This document shows positions 54,034-62,916 of a stretch of 64,000 nt of DNA, piece after piece. The position numbers and the translations under genes are program-made. Source of the DNA: Acidimicrobiaceae bacterium (GTDB lineage Bacteria > Actinomycetota > Acidimicrobiia > Acidimicrobiales > Poriferisodalaceae). Within the stretch, counting starts at the first letter, position 1. Each line of letters opens with the position of its first letter. Where the stretch lies: positions 100,182-164,181 of the forward strand of contig PBMG01000021.1 of the NCBI GenBank assembly GCA_002722565.1. Direction: 5' to 3'. Below the pieces are notes generated by a model. That model saw only the letters and a list, made by a program, of their open reading frames with translations, did not search any database and was not told where the DNA came from.

Positions 54034-55809
54034 TTAGCTGCCCCGAATGTCGGTGACGAGTTCTTGTAATTCCGATAGATGGTGATCGTAAACACTTCGG
54101 GGAGTGGCGCCGTACTTATTACACAGAACGGCTGCCGCGGCGGTCGCGATGGCGTGTTGTGCGCCGTTGCCCATGAATTTCGTGACAGAACCAGCTACGT
54201 GAGTGACACTGATGTGTTTACCAGCCATCATGACGTTGTCGAGGTCAGCTGCATACAGGCATCGGAACGGAACATCAAACGGTTCGTCGTCGCGGGTGTC
54301 CCAGGTCCAGCTCTTGAGTCGGAAGTCGTAATCCTCATGGATTGGATGATGCAAGCAGAACGCTCCGGAGTTTTGTAGGACTGCATCTGGGAAATCGACG
54401 TGGTTGCGGATGTCGGTCTCTGTCAGGACATGGTCGCCGATGTAGCGGCGGAACTCGCCCTGGCCTGCGACGTGGGAAACCCACTCAAACTCTAGGTTGG
54501 CCCAGTTCTCGGGTTCCATTGCCTTGACGTTTGACATCGTTCCGTAGACCGCTTGCAAAAGATGGTCACGGATGTGTTCACCTTCTGTATAAGGGTCGCA
54601 CCATTGGCCGTATTCCCAGTAGTGGGTTAGCCGGCGCGCGAGGGTGGCGACGCTGTCATCAGCTGGCGGGCGGAACGTCTCAACGACCGGTCCGTCTCCG
54701 TTATCGGTTCCCGGTTTGATGGCTTGTCCTCCGAGGTCCGCGAAGTCCTTTGCCACTTCGGTTGCCCATGGCACCTCTGGGAAGTCGACGGGTTCGTCGG
54801 CCATGCGGGTTCTAAAGAACACGGTGTCGCCGTGACGTTGATCTAAACGTTCGGGTGGTGCAAGGCTCTCACCAAACTCTTCAGCTGATTCGACTCCGAA
54901 CATCGTCGGGATACCGGCAAGAACCCCGAGGATCGCTGTGCCGGTGCAGTCAATGAACTGCGATGCGGTAATACGAATCTCGCGTCCGCTGACGGCCTCG
55001 CGGGCATCGATGGATTCAATGACTCGACCGTTCAACGCTATATCGAAAACTTGGTGATGCAGGTAGATCGTCGCGTTCTGGTCAGCTTCGAGTAGCTGAC
55101 CTACTTGGAGATCGCCATCAGGTTTGCGCGCGATGGCCTCGGCAACGAGCGATCCTTTCTCACCGCGGGGGCCTATCCCTATCTCGATGCTCGCGTTGCC
55201 ACCGAGTACTGGCCGGTTCTGAACCACCGCTACTCGAAGCCCGAGGCGGGCCGCTGCTAGCGCCCCGACAGAGCCAGTGACTCCTCCTCCGACAAAAACC
55301 ACATCGAAGGGGCCTTCCTCGGAAGGTTGATCGGGAAGGCCACGCAATGCGCGACGCCACTCACGCGCGTCAGGGCCAGCTCCATCAATGGGTTGTTGGC
55401 CGTTGCACGAAAGGTAAATCGCGTCGCAGCGTGCATCGAAGCCGGTTAGGTCGTGGAGGGCGACAGTCATTGGGCCGGCGTCAAGGTCAACGGATTCGGC
55501 GCGTTCCCAATTCCAATCCTGCCCGTTGGCACCGAACTCATGCTCAAACCTGACAGACCCTAACGACAGTCCGAATCGTCCTGGGTGGTGAGATGGCACC
55601 CAGTCTTTGGCGCGTACCCAAACTTCATAGGTGCCTGATTGGTCGATCTGGATTGTTGTAGAAGCATCAGCGACCGGACGTCCATATCCGTGAGCGAGTA
55701 GATACGGTGATCCCATTTCGCGGTCGAACTGTGCGTCCAGCACCCAACCGCCATAGTCCTCGAAATCCTCGGCCTCGATCAATAGCTCTTCATTGGTAAC
55801 GCTGGTCAT
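54034..55809 (-). CDS. FAD-dependent oxidoreductase with N-terminal carbohydrate-binding-like domain
   Basis: This protein has 591 residues. The first about 140 form a jelly-roll-like domain (LIEAEDFEDYGGWVLDAQF, GTYEVWVRAKDWVPSH, AMTVALHDLTGF-like strands) resembling a carbohydrate-binding module. It is followed by an FAD-binding domain with FDVVFVGGGVTGSVGALAAARLG, VLGGNASIEIG and ITASQFIDCTGTAILG; YAADLDNVMMAGKHISVTH is the C-terminal FAD motif. The layout matches FAD_oxidored (pfam12831) proteins in polysaccharide or polyol catabolism. AAGGAGG precedes ATG 55809. No sugar-utilisation genes are adjacent. Confidence 0.85.
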   Translation of the reverse strand: MTSVTNEELLIEAEDFEDYGGWVLDAQFDREMGSPYLLAHGYGRPVADASTTIQIDQSGTYEVWVRAKDWVPSHHPGRFGLSLGSVRFEHEFGANGQDWNWERAESVDLDAGPMTVALHDLTGFDARCDAIYLSCNGQQPIDGAGPDAREWRRALRGLPDQPSEEGPFDVVFVGGGVTGSVGALAAARLGLRVAVVQNRPVLGGNASIEIGIGPRGEKGSLVAEAIARKPDGDLQVGQLLEADQNATIYLHHQVFDIALNGRVIESIDAREAVSGREIRITASQFIDCTGTAILGVLAGIPTMFGVESAEEFGESLAPPERLDQRHGDTVFFRTRMADEPVDFPEVPWATEVAKDFADLGGQAIKPGTDNGDGPVVETFRPPADDSVATLARRLTHYWEYGQWCDPYTEGEHIRDHLLQAVYGTMSNVKAMEPENWANLEFEWVSHVAGQGEFRRYIGDHVLTETDIRNHVDFPDAVLQNSGAFCLHHPIHEDYDFRLKSWTWDTRDDEPFDVPFRCLYAADLDNVMMAGKHISVTHVAGSVTKFMGNGAQHAIATAAAAVLCNKYGATPRSVYDHHLSELQELVTDIRGS

Positions 55810-55957
55810 GACTGCCTCCTTGGGTGGCGCCAAGGTCGAGAGTTGAGGACGCCCTAACTATCATCACTCGCTTGGGTCTTCACTTTGACATCTCGGGCTT
55901 AAAACAACCAAACTTGACTTGCGTTTCTCGTCAGAAAAATGAGGGGCTTCCCCATAG

Positions 55958-57292
55958 TTAATAACCAGGGACCGGAGTGACGGCAAATATAGTTTGACCC
56001 CGTTTACCTGTCCGACCTGTGGAGATAACAGTCAATAACACCGCAATCACCAAAGCCGCGCCGAGGATCGCGGCTGCCAGATTGAGATCAAGATAACTTC
56101 GATAGGCAACGATTGCGCCAGCCGAGATACCAGCTACTGCACCGAAAGCCATCATGCACATGTCGCCAGCGCCTTGAACACTCGCACGCTGCTCTACGGG
56201 GAAAGCTTCTGTTAACAGTCCGCTTGCTGCGATGATGCCGAAACACCACGCAATACCAATCACGGTCTGACCGCCAGTAATTCCGATAAATCCTTCGGGT
56301 GGGGTGAACCCAGCCCATAGCGCTCCGGCTGCGACGAGCACTCCAGAAAGAAGCAGCATCGGGTAACGCCCCACCTGATCAGCAAGTCGGCCAACCAACG
56401 GACTGAAGGCATACATCCCAAGGATATGACTGAAGAGCATGATGCTAATCGCGCCATTACTTTGGCCTCCGTCGTTCATATGTAACGGGGTGAGGGTCAT
56501 GGTCCCAACCATGGTGGCTTGACTGACCATCATCGCTATTACCGCTAGGCGAGCCTTCGGGTTCGCGAGAATCAACCCCATCGCAGCTCCGAACGGAATT
56601 CTGGTATCGGTACCGTCGCTTCCCACCCCACCCGCGAGTACTAACGGGTCTGGACGCAATCGAATCTCAACAATCGCTGCTGCTACCAAGAAAAGTAAGG
56701 CGCCGGTGAGGAACGAGCCCGCGTAGTCAGGGAGCCCAATGCTGCGACCAATGGGATCGAACACAGACAACGAGACCAAAGATCCGAAACCTGAACCAAT
56801 CGTCGTTGCAGCCACGACTAAGCCGATAGTAGAAGCTCGACGCTCAGGTTTCGCGAGGTCAGCTGCGGCGTAGCGAGTGGCCATATTGGTAGCGTTGCCG
56901 ATTCCGATAAGAGCCACTCCGACGGGCAGAAAAGCAAACTGCCGGGTGATTGCTGCCAACACAGCAAAGAACCCACCGATCGCCGCAAGGACATAGCCCA
57001 TAAGCAGACCGGGACGTCGTCCGCTTCGAGCCATAAGGCGAGCTAGCGGAAAAGATGCGATGGCTGCCCCGATCGACAACGACGCAGCAGCAAGCCCTGC
57101 CAAGGTCTTGGAGCCAGTGATGTCATCGGCTAGTAAGGCTGTCACTGAATAGCCAGAAACTAGGCCGATTCCCCCAGCCATCTGACTCGCAAGCAGCGTT
57201 CGGACTGTGCGGCGCTGCACCTGCTCAAGGTCCAAGTGGCCCATCGCAGGTTGTTGACCAGTTCCGAGCACCGGCTCGTCAACCTGTGTCAC
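55958..57292 (-). CDS. MFS transporter
   Basis: This 444-residue protein has about 12 helices. ARLMARSGRRPGLLMGYVL shows motif A, and GRLADQVGRYPMLLLSGVL repeats it in the second half. The start is set at GTG 57292, which has GGAG 7 nt upstream; the frame is open to 57355 but has no better site. The substrate is unknown. It is divergent from the cupredoxin-like gene at 57374. Confidence 0.9.
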   Translation of the reverse strand: MTQVDEPVLGTGQQPAMGHLDLEQVQRRTVRTLLASQMAGGIGLVSGYSVTALLADDITGSKTLAGLAAASLSIGAAIASFPLARLMARSGRRPGLLMGYVLAAIGGFFAVLAAITRQFAFLPVGVALIGIGNATNMATRYAAADLAKPERRASTIGLVVAATTIGSGFGSLVSLSVFDPIGRSIGLPDYAGSFLTGALLFLVAAAIVEIRLRPDPLVLAGGVGSDGTDTRIPFGAAMGLILANPKARLAVIAMMVSQATMVGTMTLTPLHMNDGGQSNGAISIMLFSHILGMYAFSPLVGRLADQVGRYPMLLLSGVLVAAGALWAGFTPPEGFIGITGGQTVIGIAWCFGIIAASGLLTEAFPVEQRASVQGAGDMCMMAFGAVAGISAGAIVAYRSYLDLNLAAAILGAALVIAVLLTVISTGRTGKRGQTIFAVTPVPGY

Positions 57293-57373
57293 GCCGTTGC
57301 TCCAATCAGTTATTCCGCTGCCGACGCAGCAAACCGCTGAAACTCTATCGAACACCGATTAGATTTGGGGGTT

Positions 57374-57781
57374 GTGGACACTTCAGAGGCGAGGACTTCC
57401 GACAGTGGCTCGGATCGCTCCTCGCGAGTCGTGTTGGTTCTTATCGCCTTTGCGGCGATAGGGATGGTCGCAGCCAGCATCAGTCTTAGCCAAGTTGTCG
57501 GTCAGCCAGAGCCCGCCCAACACGTGATCACCATCCCTTCAGGGACCGCTATGCGTCTCAATTTAGGGAATGACGTCGACATCATTCCTGCGGACCTCGA
57601 CTTCAGACTCCGGGACCAACTCATCGTCATCAACGACGACTCGGCGGATCATCAGATCGGTCCTTTCGTCATTGCCGCTGGCGGAAGGCTTGATACCCGA
57701 TTTGCTGAGGCGGCAACTCTAGAAGGGTTCTGTTCGCTTCATGCCAGCGGTCGCGTAACAATCAACATTGGCGAAACCTGA
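57374..57781 (+). CDS. Membrane-anchored cupredoxin-like protein
   Basis: The 135-residue protein has one N-terminal membrane helix (VVLVLIAFAAIGMVAASI) and a small beta domain outside. The C-terminal part, DQLIVINDDSADHQIGPFVI and LEGFCSLHASGRVTINIG, is reminiscent of a cupredoxin: His in DHQIG and Cys-x2-His in CSLH could be copper ligands, with no Met seen. The start is GTG 57374 after a GGGGG run. Function is unassigned. Confidence 0.65.
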   Translation: MDTSEARTSDSGSDRSSRVVLVLIAFAAIGMVAASISLSQVVGQPEPAQHVITIPSGTAMRLNLGNDVDIIPADLDFRLRDQLIVINDDSADHQIGPFVIAAGGRLDTRFAEAATLEGFCSLHASGRVTINIGET

Positions 57782-57855
57782 CTAAATCTCTACCCAAACT
57801 GAATTCCCAAACTACGAAAGTGTCATTGAGTGGGGCAGCCTGCCAGACTGTGCCT

Positions 57856-58014
57856 ATGAGTTCTTGCTTGCTACTAGCGCTAGCTGTCTTCGGTCTTGGT
57901 ATGTGGCTGGGGCGGCGGCCCGCTTCAGAAACCCAACCCGAAGCTAAGGCCGGAGTACCTATCGAATTAGACGACCCGCCGTGGAAGCAACGCTTCGAAA
58001 AGCCATGGAGTTAG
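57856..58014 (+). CDS. Small single-helix membrane protein (52 residues)
   Basis: The protein reads MSSCLLLALAVFGLGMWLGRR, then a Pro/Glu-rich cytosolic or periplasmic tail (ETQPEAKAGVPIELDDPPWK). The frame is also open to a GTG at 57820. It lies between the cupredoxin-like gene and the duplicated lipoprotein gene on the same strand. No family is recognised. The coding look is fair but short. Confidence 0.45.
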   Translation: MSSCLLLALAVFGLGMWLGRRPASETQPEAKAGVPIELDDPPWKQRFEKPWS

Positions 58015-58083
58015 CCCCCGCAAAGAAGGGAAAACTTTTCTGAAGTTCTGTTCAGACCCGGGGGACTCTGCCAGTATCTGCCG

Positions 58084-59991
58084 ATGCGTCGCTACACATT
58101 GATCTTGTTGCTGTTGTTCTTTACCGTCGCTTGCTCGACCGACAAGACTGAAACAAGCGCCTCTGAGACCGACGTAACTGAGATCAACGCGACCGAGACA
58201 AGCACCTCTGAGACCGACGCAACTGAAGCAGCAGATAATCAAAATGAACCGCCCAACAAGCCCGTGTTCATTGTTCAGTCGTCACACCCACAAATCGATT
58301 GCCTCAATGCCATGTTCGACAAATTTGTGAATGTCTTCGGAATGTACGTAATCGCGACCCCAGAAGCACCCTTGGAATACGTCCAGCACACGGCAAACGT
58401 TTTGGCGCAGTACTTGGACAATGACGAAGACGGTGTACCCGATGACCTCAAAGTCCACCAATACCTGGTAGATGGCAATTTCGTAGTACCCGTTTGGGGT
58501 GAGGAAGACCGGGAAATTTTCTTTGAAGGTGCGCGGGGTACGTTCTGCGAAGACAACGTGGGTTTCAGAGCCAGCATGTATTACGACCATGACCGGTGGG
58601 CCCTTGGAGGTGTCGGCACCGCGAGAAACTGGGACACGAACCTTGAGGAGGTCTGGCACGTAGTTTCTTCTGGCTGGTATCGGGTGTATCCGGTGTATTT
58701 TGGTGATTGGAGTAGCAAGTTGACAGAAGCTATGGACACAGCTCGGGGCGGATTGTTCAGAGAGGTGCCTTCGCAATACCCCAATAATGCTTGGTATTCC
58801 TACGACGACGACACTTGTACCTACGGGTGTCAAGTTCACGAATATTTTTATTGGGCCCTCATGGCCAACATCGGAGCACTAGATCCGAAGCTGACTGATA
58901 AATGCCACGAATCACGCCAAGAGTGGCATGTGTGCACTGCGGCTGATCTCGAACGAACTGACCCTCTCGTATTCGATCTGCTCAATAATTATGGATTCAA
59001 ACTCCCAACCCGGATACCCGACGGCAGTTACCAAGACTGGACCAAAGCCTCTCCAGACAACGAACACGCAGACGACGAACACGCAGACAACGAACACGCA
59101 GACGACGAACACTCAGACGCAGGGGGATCAAACAAAATCGGTTACGCACGATTCAGTGAAGAAGAGCGAGCCCGATTAGCGAAAAACACACGAACACCTG
59201 ACTTGGCAATTATGTCTCAACACCCAACTATCGATTGTTTGAATGGAACCTTTGACAAGTTTGTGAATGTGTTTGGGATGTATGTGATGGGAACCCCTGA
59301 GACTCCCGAATCGCGCGTTAACCACTCCGCTGGTGTTCTCGCCCAATACCTCGACAACGACGAAGACGGGTCGGTCGACGATATAGCGGTCTTAAATTTT
59401 CTCGTTGGGATCAACCGTGTTGTTCCTATTTGGACGCAACAGGATTCAGAAACTTTCTATAGCGCTACGGACCGGGGAGCTTCGTGCGAGGAAAAGGTTT
59501 CTTTCGGAGCCAGCATGTTCCTAGAGGATAAATGGGCCTTTGGAGGTATTACCTCAGCGGGACACTGGGATACGAACCTCGAAGAAATATGGCACATCAT
59601 TACCAAGGGCTTCGATCACATGTACCCCTATTATTTCGGTGTTCGGCCCGGACTAAGCAGAATTGGTGAGGCCGTTGACGCCGCTCGGGGTGGCCGGTTT
59701 CAAGAAGCGCCTGACAAATACCCAGACGAATCTTGGTACCGATTTTATGATCCCACCTGTGGCTACGACTGCCAGATATATGAGTATTTCTATTGGATCC
59801 TCATGGCCAACATCGGAGCACTCGACCCGAAACACACAGATAAATGTGAATCCTCAAAAGACGAATGGCCTATCTGCACAAAAGCCGAGCTCAAGCAGAG
59901 GGACAAACTCGCCTACGAGTTATTGAACAATGAAGGCTTCAGGCTCCCAACACGGATACCTGATGGCAACTATCAACCTTCTCAACAGTAA
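58084..59991 (+). CDS. Lipoprotein with two tandem copies of an unrecognised ~270-residue domain
   Basis: The 635-residue protein has a lipoprotein signal with TVAC at Cys17, then a Thr/Glu/Ser-rich linker (about 18-58). Copy 1 spans about 62-322 and copy 2 about 375-632, offset by roughly 312 residues. Shared motifs are DCLNAMFDKFVNVFGMYV, AQYLDNDEDGxxDD (D112 and D424 regions), WDTNLEEVWHVVSSG and HEYFYWALMANIGALDP. The D-x-D-x-D-G strings look like calcium-binding loops. Conserved cysteine pairs (T-C-x-Y-x-C and D-K-C ... C-T) suggest disulfides. I recognise no enzyme family. A DEHA-type repeat joins the copies. Confidence 0.75.
   Translation: MRRYTLILLLLFFTVACSTDKTETSASETDVTEINATETSTSETDATEAADNQNEPPNKPVFIVQSSHPQIDCLNAMFDKFVNVFGMYVIATPEAPLEYVQHTANVLAQYLDNDEDGVPDDLKVHQYLVDGNFVVPVWGEEDREIFFEGARGTFCEDNVGFRASMYYDHDRWALGGVGTARNWDTNLEEVWHVVSSGWYRVYPVYFGDWSSKLTEAMDTARGGLFREVPSQYPNNAWYSYDDDTCTYGCQVHEYFYWALMANIGALDPKLTDKCHESRQEWHVCTAADLERTDPLVFDLLNNYGFKLPTRIPDGSYQDWTKASPDNEHADDEHADNEHADDEHSDAGGSNKIGYARFSEEERARLAKNTRTPDLAIMSQHPTIDCLNGTFDKFVNVFGMYVMGTPETPESRVNHSAGVLAQYLDNDEDGSVDDIAVLNFLVGINRVVPIWTQQDSETFYSATDRGASCEEKVSFGASMFLEDKWAFGGITSAGHWDTNLEEIWHIITKGFDHMYPYYFGVRPGLSRIGEAVDAARGGRFQEAPDKYPDESWYRFYDPTCGYDCQIYEYFYWILMANIGALDPKHTDKCESSKDEWPICTKAELKQRDKLAYELLNNEGFRLPTRIPDGNYQPSQQ
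59056..59115 (+). repeat. Four tandem 15-nt units encoding D(N/D)EHA in the lipoprotein linker
   Basis: Units begin at 59056, 59071, 59086 and 59101 and read GACRACGAACACGCA with R alternating A, G, A, G; the last unit ends TCA instead of GCA. They encode DNEHA, DDEHA, DNEHA and DDEHS from residue 325. The His/Asp/Glu-rich linker could bind metal or simply be flexible. The near-identity of the units suggests recent slippage or expansion. Confidence 0.9.
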
Positions 59992-60152
59992 AAGGTCATG
60001 AGTGCATCTCGCTAAGTGCTGCACAGATGAGAGTTAAACATGCGGTACAGAAGCCCGAAATAGTATTAACACCATCGGCGTTATGAATGTTGCTCACTAT
60101 TAGATGGCGACCACCAAGCCGAACAGGTTGGATCGGACAACCATCTGAGCGA

Positions 60153-60599
60153 CTACATCTGTTCTGCTAACGCTTGCTTTCGGAGCCCTCTCTCGAAGTC
60201 GTTGGTGGACGAGATTCGGTCGACTCTTAGGTCCTCGTCGTAGGTCTCCCAGATATCACCATTGATAGAAGTCATCGACAAAAGAATGACGGCGCCTTGA
60301 TCTCCGCCGGCTTCTATATGCGATTCGTCTCCATTGTGGGTGGTGAAGGTACCTGCTGGGCGACTGTCTACTAGTTCGTTGGGATCATCAACTTTGTAGA
60401 TCAGGTGCTCGCCCTCTAAAACGAGAGTTTTGACAGGTCCGATGTGTCGGTGAGGTATACAGCGCACCCCGGGTTCAAATTTCATGAGTAGCTCTACGGA
60501 ATCATCGTTTTTATCGACATCTAAGACGTTGTAGTAAAGCCCGGGAAAGCCCGGGAACTCTATCCAATTGATTGTGGAGGAAAGTAGCTGAGCTTTCAT
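60153..60599 (-). CDS. Cupin-domain protein (ChrR-like)
   Basis: This 148-residue protein has a beta-barrel cupin with RCIPHRHIGPVKTLVLEGE as motif 1 (two His and Glu ligands) and PAGTFTTHNGDESHIEAGG as motif 2. The first part, INWIEFPGFPGLYYNVL, resembles ChrR-type or acetylacetone-cleaving cupins. A metal-dependent dioxygenase or a sensor are both possible. About 160 bases after the lipoprotein gene and 200 bases upstream of this gene hold nothing I recognise. Confidence 0.82.
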   Translation of the reverse strand: MKAQLLSSTINWIEFPGFPGLYYNVLDVDKNDDSVELLMKFEPGVRCIPHRHIGPVKTLVLEGEHLIYKVDDPNELVDSRPAGTFTTHNGDESHIEAGGDQGAVILLSMTSINGDIWETYDEDLRVDRISSTNDFERGLRKQALAEQM

Positions 60600-60801
60600 G
60601 TAGATCCTCGCTTCGTATTGCCGCTGATAAAAGTTACTAAATGCTAACCGTCAAGGTGTTCTTCAATTATTTGATTCGGTCACCCGAACAAATCACGACA
60701 AGACAAGGCCGCTTCCAATTGATCAACAGTTGAAGACCCTTCCGGTGGAACACCCGGTCGATGATTCGGGAGAAACAAAGAAACAAAGGACCTAATTTCT
60801 C

Positions 60802-61383
60802 TTAAGCCGTTCGACCGCAGAAGCCCAGGAGGCGGTCTAAAGCAGAAGCATCATCTGGGACCTGCAGCTCGGTCCCAAAACCTCCACCGGCCCGCACATC
60901 GTCGGTAATGAATCCCCTAAAGAACGAATCGACCGCCTCGACAAGATCGACTGAAGGGTCGAAATCCTGTCCGGTTGATTTCGCTAAGTCCCAGCAGTGG
61001 ATGAAATTGTCGGCGGAAATCAGTTGCATAGCGACACCAGCCGGCATGTCACCAAAGATCAGACTGACTACTTCGTCAATGTCCCCAACGGCGTCTACCG
61101 CTGAGTTCATTTGGGCGGAGGCATCCAAGTAAGTTCCATGGTGGTCGTCGCCGAGGACATCACCCATCCGGGCCGGCATACTGCCGATCAGCTCTTCACC
61201 TCGAGCCTTGTCGCCGCTTAGGCCAGCAGCGAACAGAAATCTTCCCAACGTGAAATGGCCGATTAAGTCGCGGACATCAAAATCACTGCAAGGAGTGTCG
61301 TTACTCAACTTGTCGGCATCAGTTCCTTCAACCAAAGCTGAGAGCAGGTCAGAGACCTGCGAAAACTGTTCTTTTGGATCCAT
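60802..61383 (-). CDS. TIGR03086-like DinB/MDMPI-fold protein
   Basis: The protein has 193 residues. TPCSDFDVRDLIGHFTLGRFLFAAGL is the TIGR03086 pattern (usually TPCxxWxVxDLxxHL), and DNFIHCWDLAKSTGQDFDPS holds the second metal-binding His and Asp. These actinobacterial proteins are related to mycothiol-dependent maleylpyruvate isomerase, but the substrate is unknown. AGGGGAAG lies before ATG 61383, which decides the start against a longer open frame. Confidence 0.85.
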   Translation of the reverse strand: MDPKEQFSQVSDLLSALVEGTDADKLSNDTPCSDFDVRDLIGHFTLGRFLFAAGLSGDKARGEELIGSMPARMGDVLGDDHHGTYLDASAQMNSAVDAVGDIDEVVSLIFGDMPAGVAMQLISADNFIHCWDLAKSTGQDFDPSVDLVEAVDSFFRGFITDDVRAGGGFGTELQVPDDASALDRLLGFCGRTA

Positions 61384-61563
61384 AACGCTTCCCCTTATGT
61401 CGTGTCTGCGCTCTCCACCGGGAACTTCCCGCTGTCGTGCTGAGAACGCCAACGGAGGCAAATCTACTACGGCCCAACGCCACAGTGTTAGCGCTCGTCG
61501 CCGTCTACTGTTCCCCAACACGACCACTATCTGACAGATGCCAGATATTGAAACGATGAAAGA

Positions 61564-61606
61564 CCGCCCCGCGCAGAACTTAAGGGGGTCCTGGCAAGCG
61601 GGGCGG
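61564..61606. repeat. Inverted repeat in the 535-base gap 61384-61918
   Basis: CCGCCCCGC at 61564-61572 and its exact complement at 61598-61606 flank a 25-base loop that contains AGGGGG. The long gap has no clear protein gene apart from a weak frame at 61731. A structured non-coding RNA, a terminator or a regulator-binding region are all possible. No T-run follows on either strand. Confidence 0.45.
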
Positions 61607-61730
61607 CCGAACGGAATTGCTATCGGCGAGTTAGGCGATCACCTACGGCTTTCACTTGGCTGACAGTGTTGGCAATAGAACGCCCGCACGGAACTTCAAA
61701 CACTCTCGTCTGCAGCTATCTTTTGTGGGT

Positions 61731-61865
61731 ATGGAGCCCGTTCGTCCGAAGACAAACCCTCGACTAATGACCTACGAGGAGGCAAGCGCCTGGGTGTGGG
61801 AGTTCCGTGGCTTCTATCGGCAGCGTTCACACCGAAAGCCCGAACACAAGTCATCCCAGTCCTAG
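61731..61865 (+). CDS. Possible small protein (44 residues)
   Basis: The frame reads MEPVRPKTNPRLMTYEEASA and then WVWEFRGFYRQRSHRKPEHK before stopping at 61865; an inner ATG lies at 61767. Codon use looks coding-like in the middle, with a helical amphipathic stretch and a basic tail. The ribosome site is poor and no family is recognised, so this may be chance. It is the only plausible frame in the gap. Confidence 0.3.
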   Translation: MEPVRPKTNPRLMTYEEASAWVWEFRGFYRQRSHRKPEHKSSQS

Positions 61866-61918
61866 TTAGAGCCACCCATAACTGCATTCGGGAACACCTA
61901 TTTCTCGGCGCTAGCTGT

Positions 61919-62788
61919 TCAAATGACGCATGCGGTGCTGAGTTGGCGCATAAGCCGACGCTCGTTCGGGTCCCACGCGTCGCGTCGATGCATAGTTCCG
62001 AGAGTGTCGAACATAACTAAATCACCGACCTGCCAATCATGGCCGTAAACCCGGTCGGGCTGTGTGGCGTGCAGATGTAACTGTTTGAGCAGCGCGCTGC
62101 TTTCGTCTCTCTCCATTCCCACTATTCGACGGGTTATACCTCTTGACACATACAGGATCGAATCGCCGGTGTCTGGATGGTGCACGACCACTGGGTGTTC
62201 AGCTTCGGGGATATCGGGACGGTCGATACCGGCCGCTTCGTCGCGTTCGACCTTGGCAGCAAAATTTTTGTCGGGTTCAGCCATGTACTCGGCGATGCTG
62301 TGTGTGGCTCGTAAGCCGTTGAGCTGAGCTTGTAAATCGGGGTCCAGGGTTGCGTACGCGGCATACATATCGGTGAAGTATGTGCGAGGTGGTTCGGGCG
62401 GAAGCTCTACCGCATTGAGGAAACTGGTCTTCCCAGGTGTTGCTGCGTAGGAATAGTCGGCGTGCCATTCAAGGTCGGTGGCGCCTTCAACTCCGAGACG
62501 TTGGCCATTTTTGCCCCGAATGTTTGTCACGGGGAGGATTTCGGGAAGCGCTCCAGCATTTCGGAACCACTCCGATCCTTTGATCGGGTCGCCGAACGAC
62601 TCGACAAACCTCACGAGATCCTCGTCGGTAGGTTGAGGTTGACCTCGAAACACCAGTAGCCGGTGTTGGTGTAACGCTTCAGTGATTTTTTGTTTGCTTT
62701 CATGAGTAAGTGTTTCGGCTGGTTCCCAGCCAGATACCAGAACCCCGAAAGGAGCGTCAGGCAATGCAGTGATCTCGAAACTGGCCAT
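61919..62788 (-). CDS. TauD/TfdA family 2-oxoglutarate-dependent dioxygenase
   Basis: This protein has 289 residues. DLEWHADYSYAATPGKTSFL has the His and Asp iron ligands, and TMHRRDAWDPNERRLMRQL the distal His and the Arg for 2-oxoglutarate. It is shorter than and only distantly similar to the other TauD-type protein at 28966. The start at 62788 (MASFEI) aligns with family N-termini; 62806 is an alternative. The substrate is unknown. Confidence 0.88.
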   Translation of the reverse strand: MASFEITALPDAPFGVLVSGWEPAETLTHESKQKITEALHQHRLLVFRGQPQPTDEDLVRFVESFGDPIKGSEWFRNAGALPEILPVTNIRGKNGQRLGVEGATDLEWHADYSYAATPGKTSFLNAVELPPEPPRTYFTDMYAAYATLDPDLQAQLNGLRATHSIAEYMAEPDKNFAAKVERDEAAGIDRPDIPEAEHPVVVHHPDTGDSILYVSRGITRRIVGMERDESSALLKQLHLHATQPDRVYGHDWQVGDLVMFDTLGTMHRRDAWDPNERRLMRQLSTACVI

Positions 62789-62916
62789 GGGGAGAGTCTT
62801 ACACATTCTCGCTCTGCGGTAACTTTGGACCCGCTGGATCGGCAACCAAAGAACGCCTTGCAGGTAACACAACACTCACCACTGGCGGCATGTAGCTCGC
62901 CTAGGTTATGAAAGAG

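Noticed and set aside
58912..59112. Minus-strand frame with FVVCVFVVCVFVV repeat
   Set aside because: It is the antisense of the DEHA-encoding 15-nt repeat in the lipoprotein gene and has no other coding sign.
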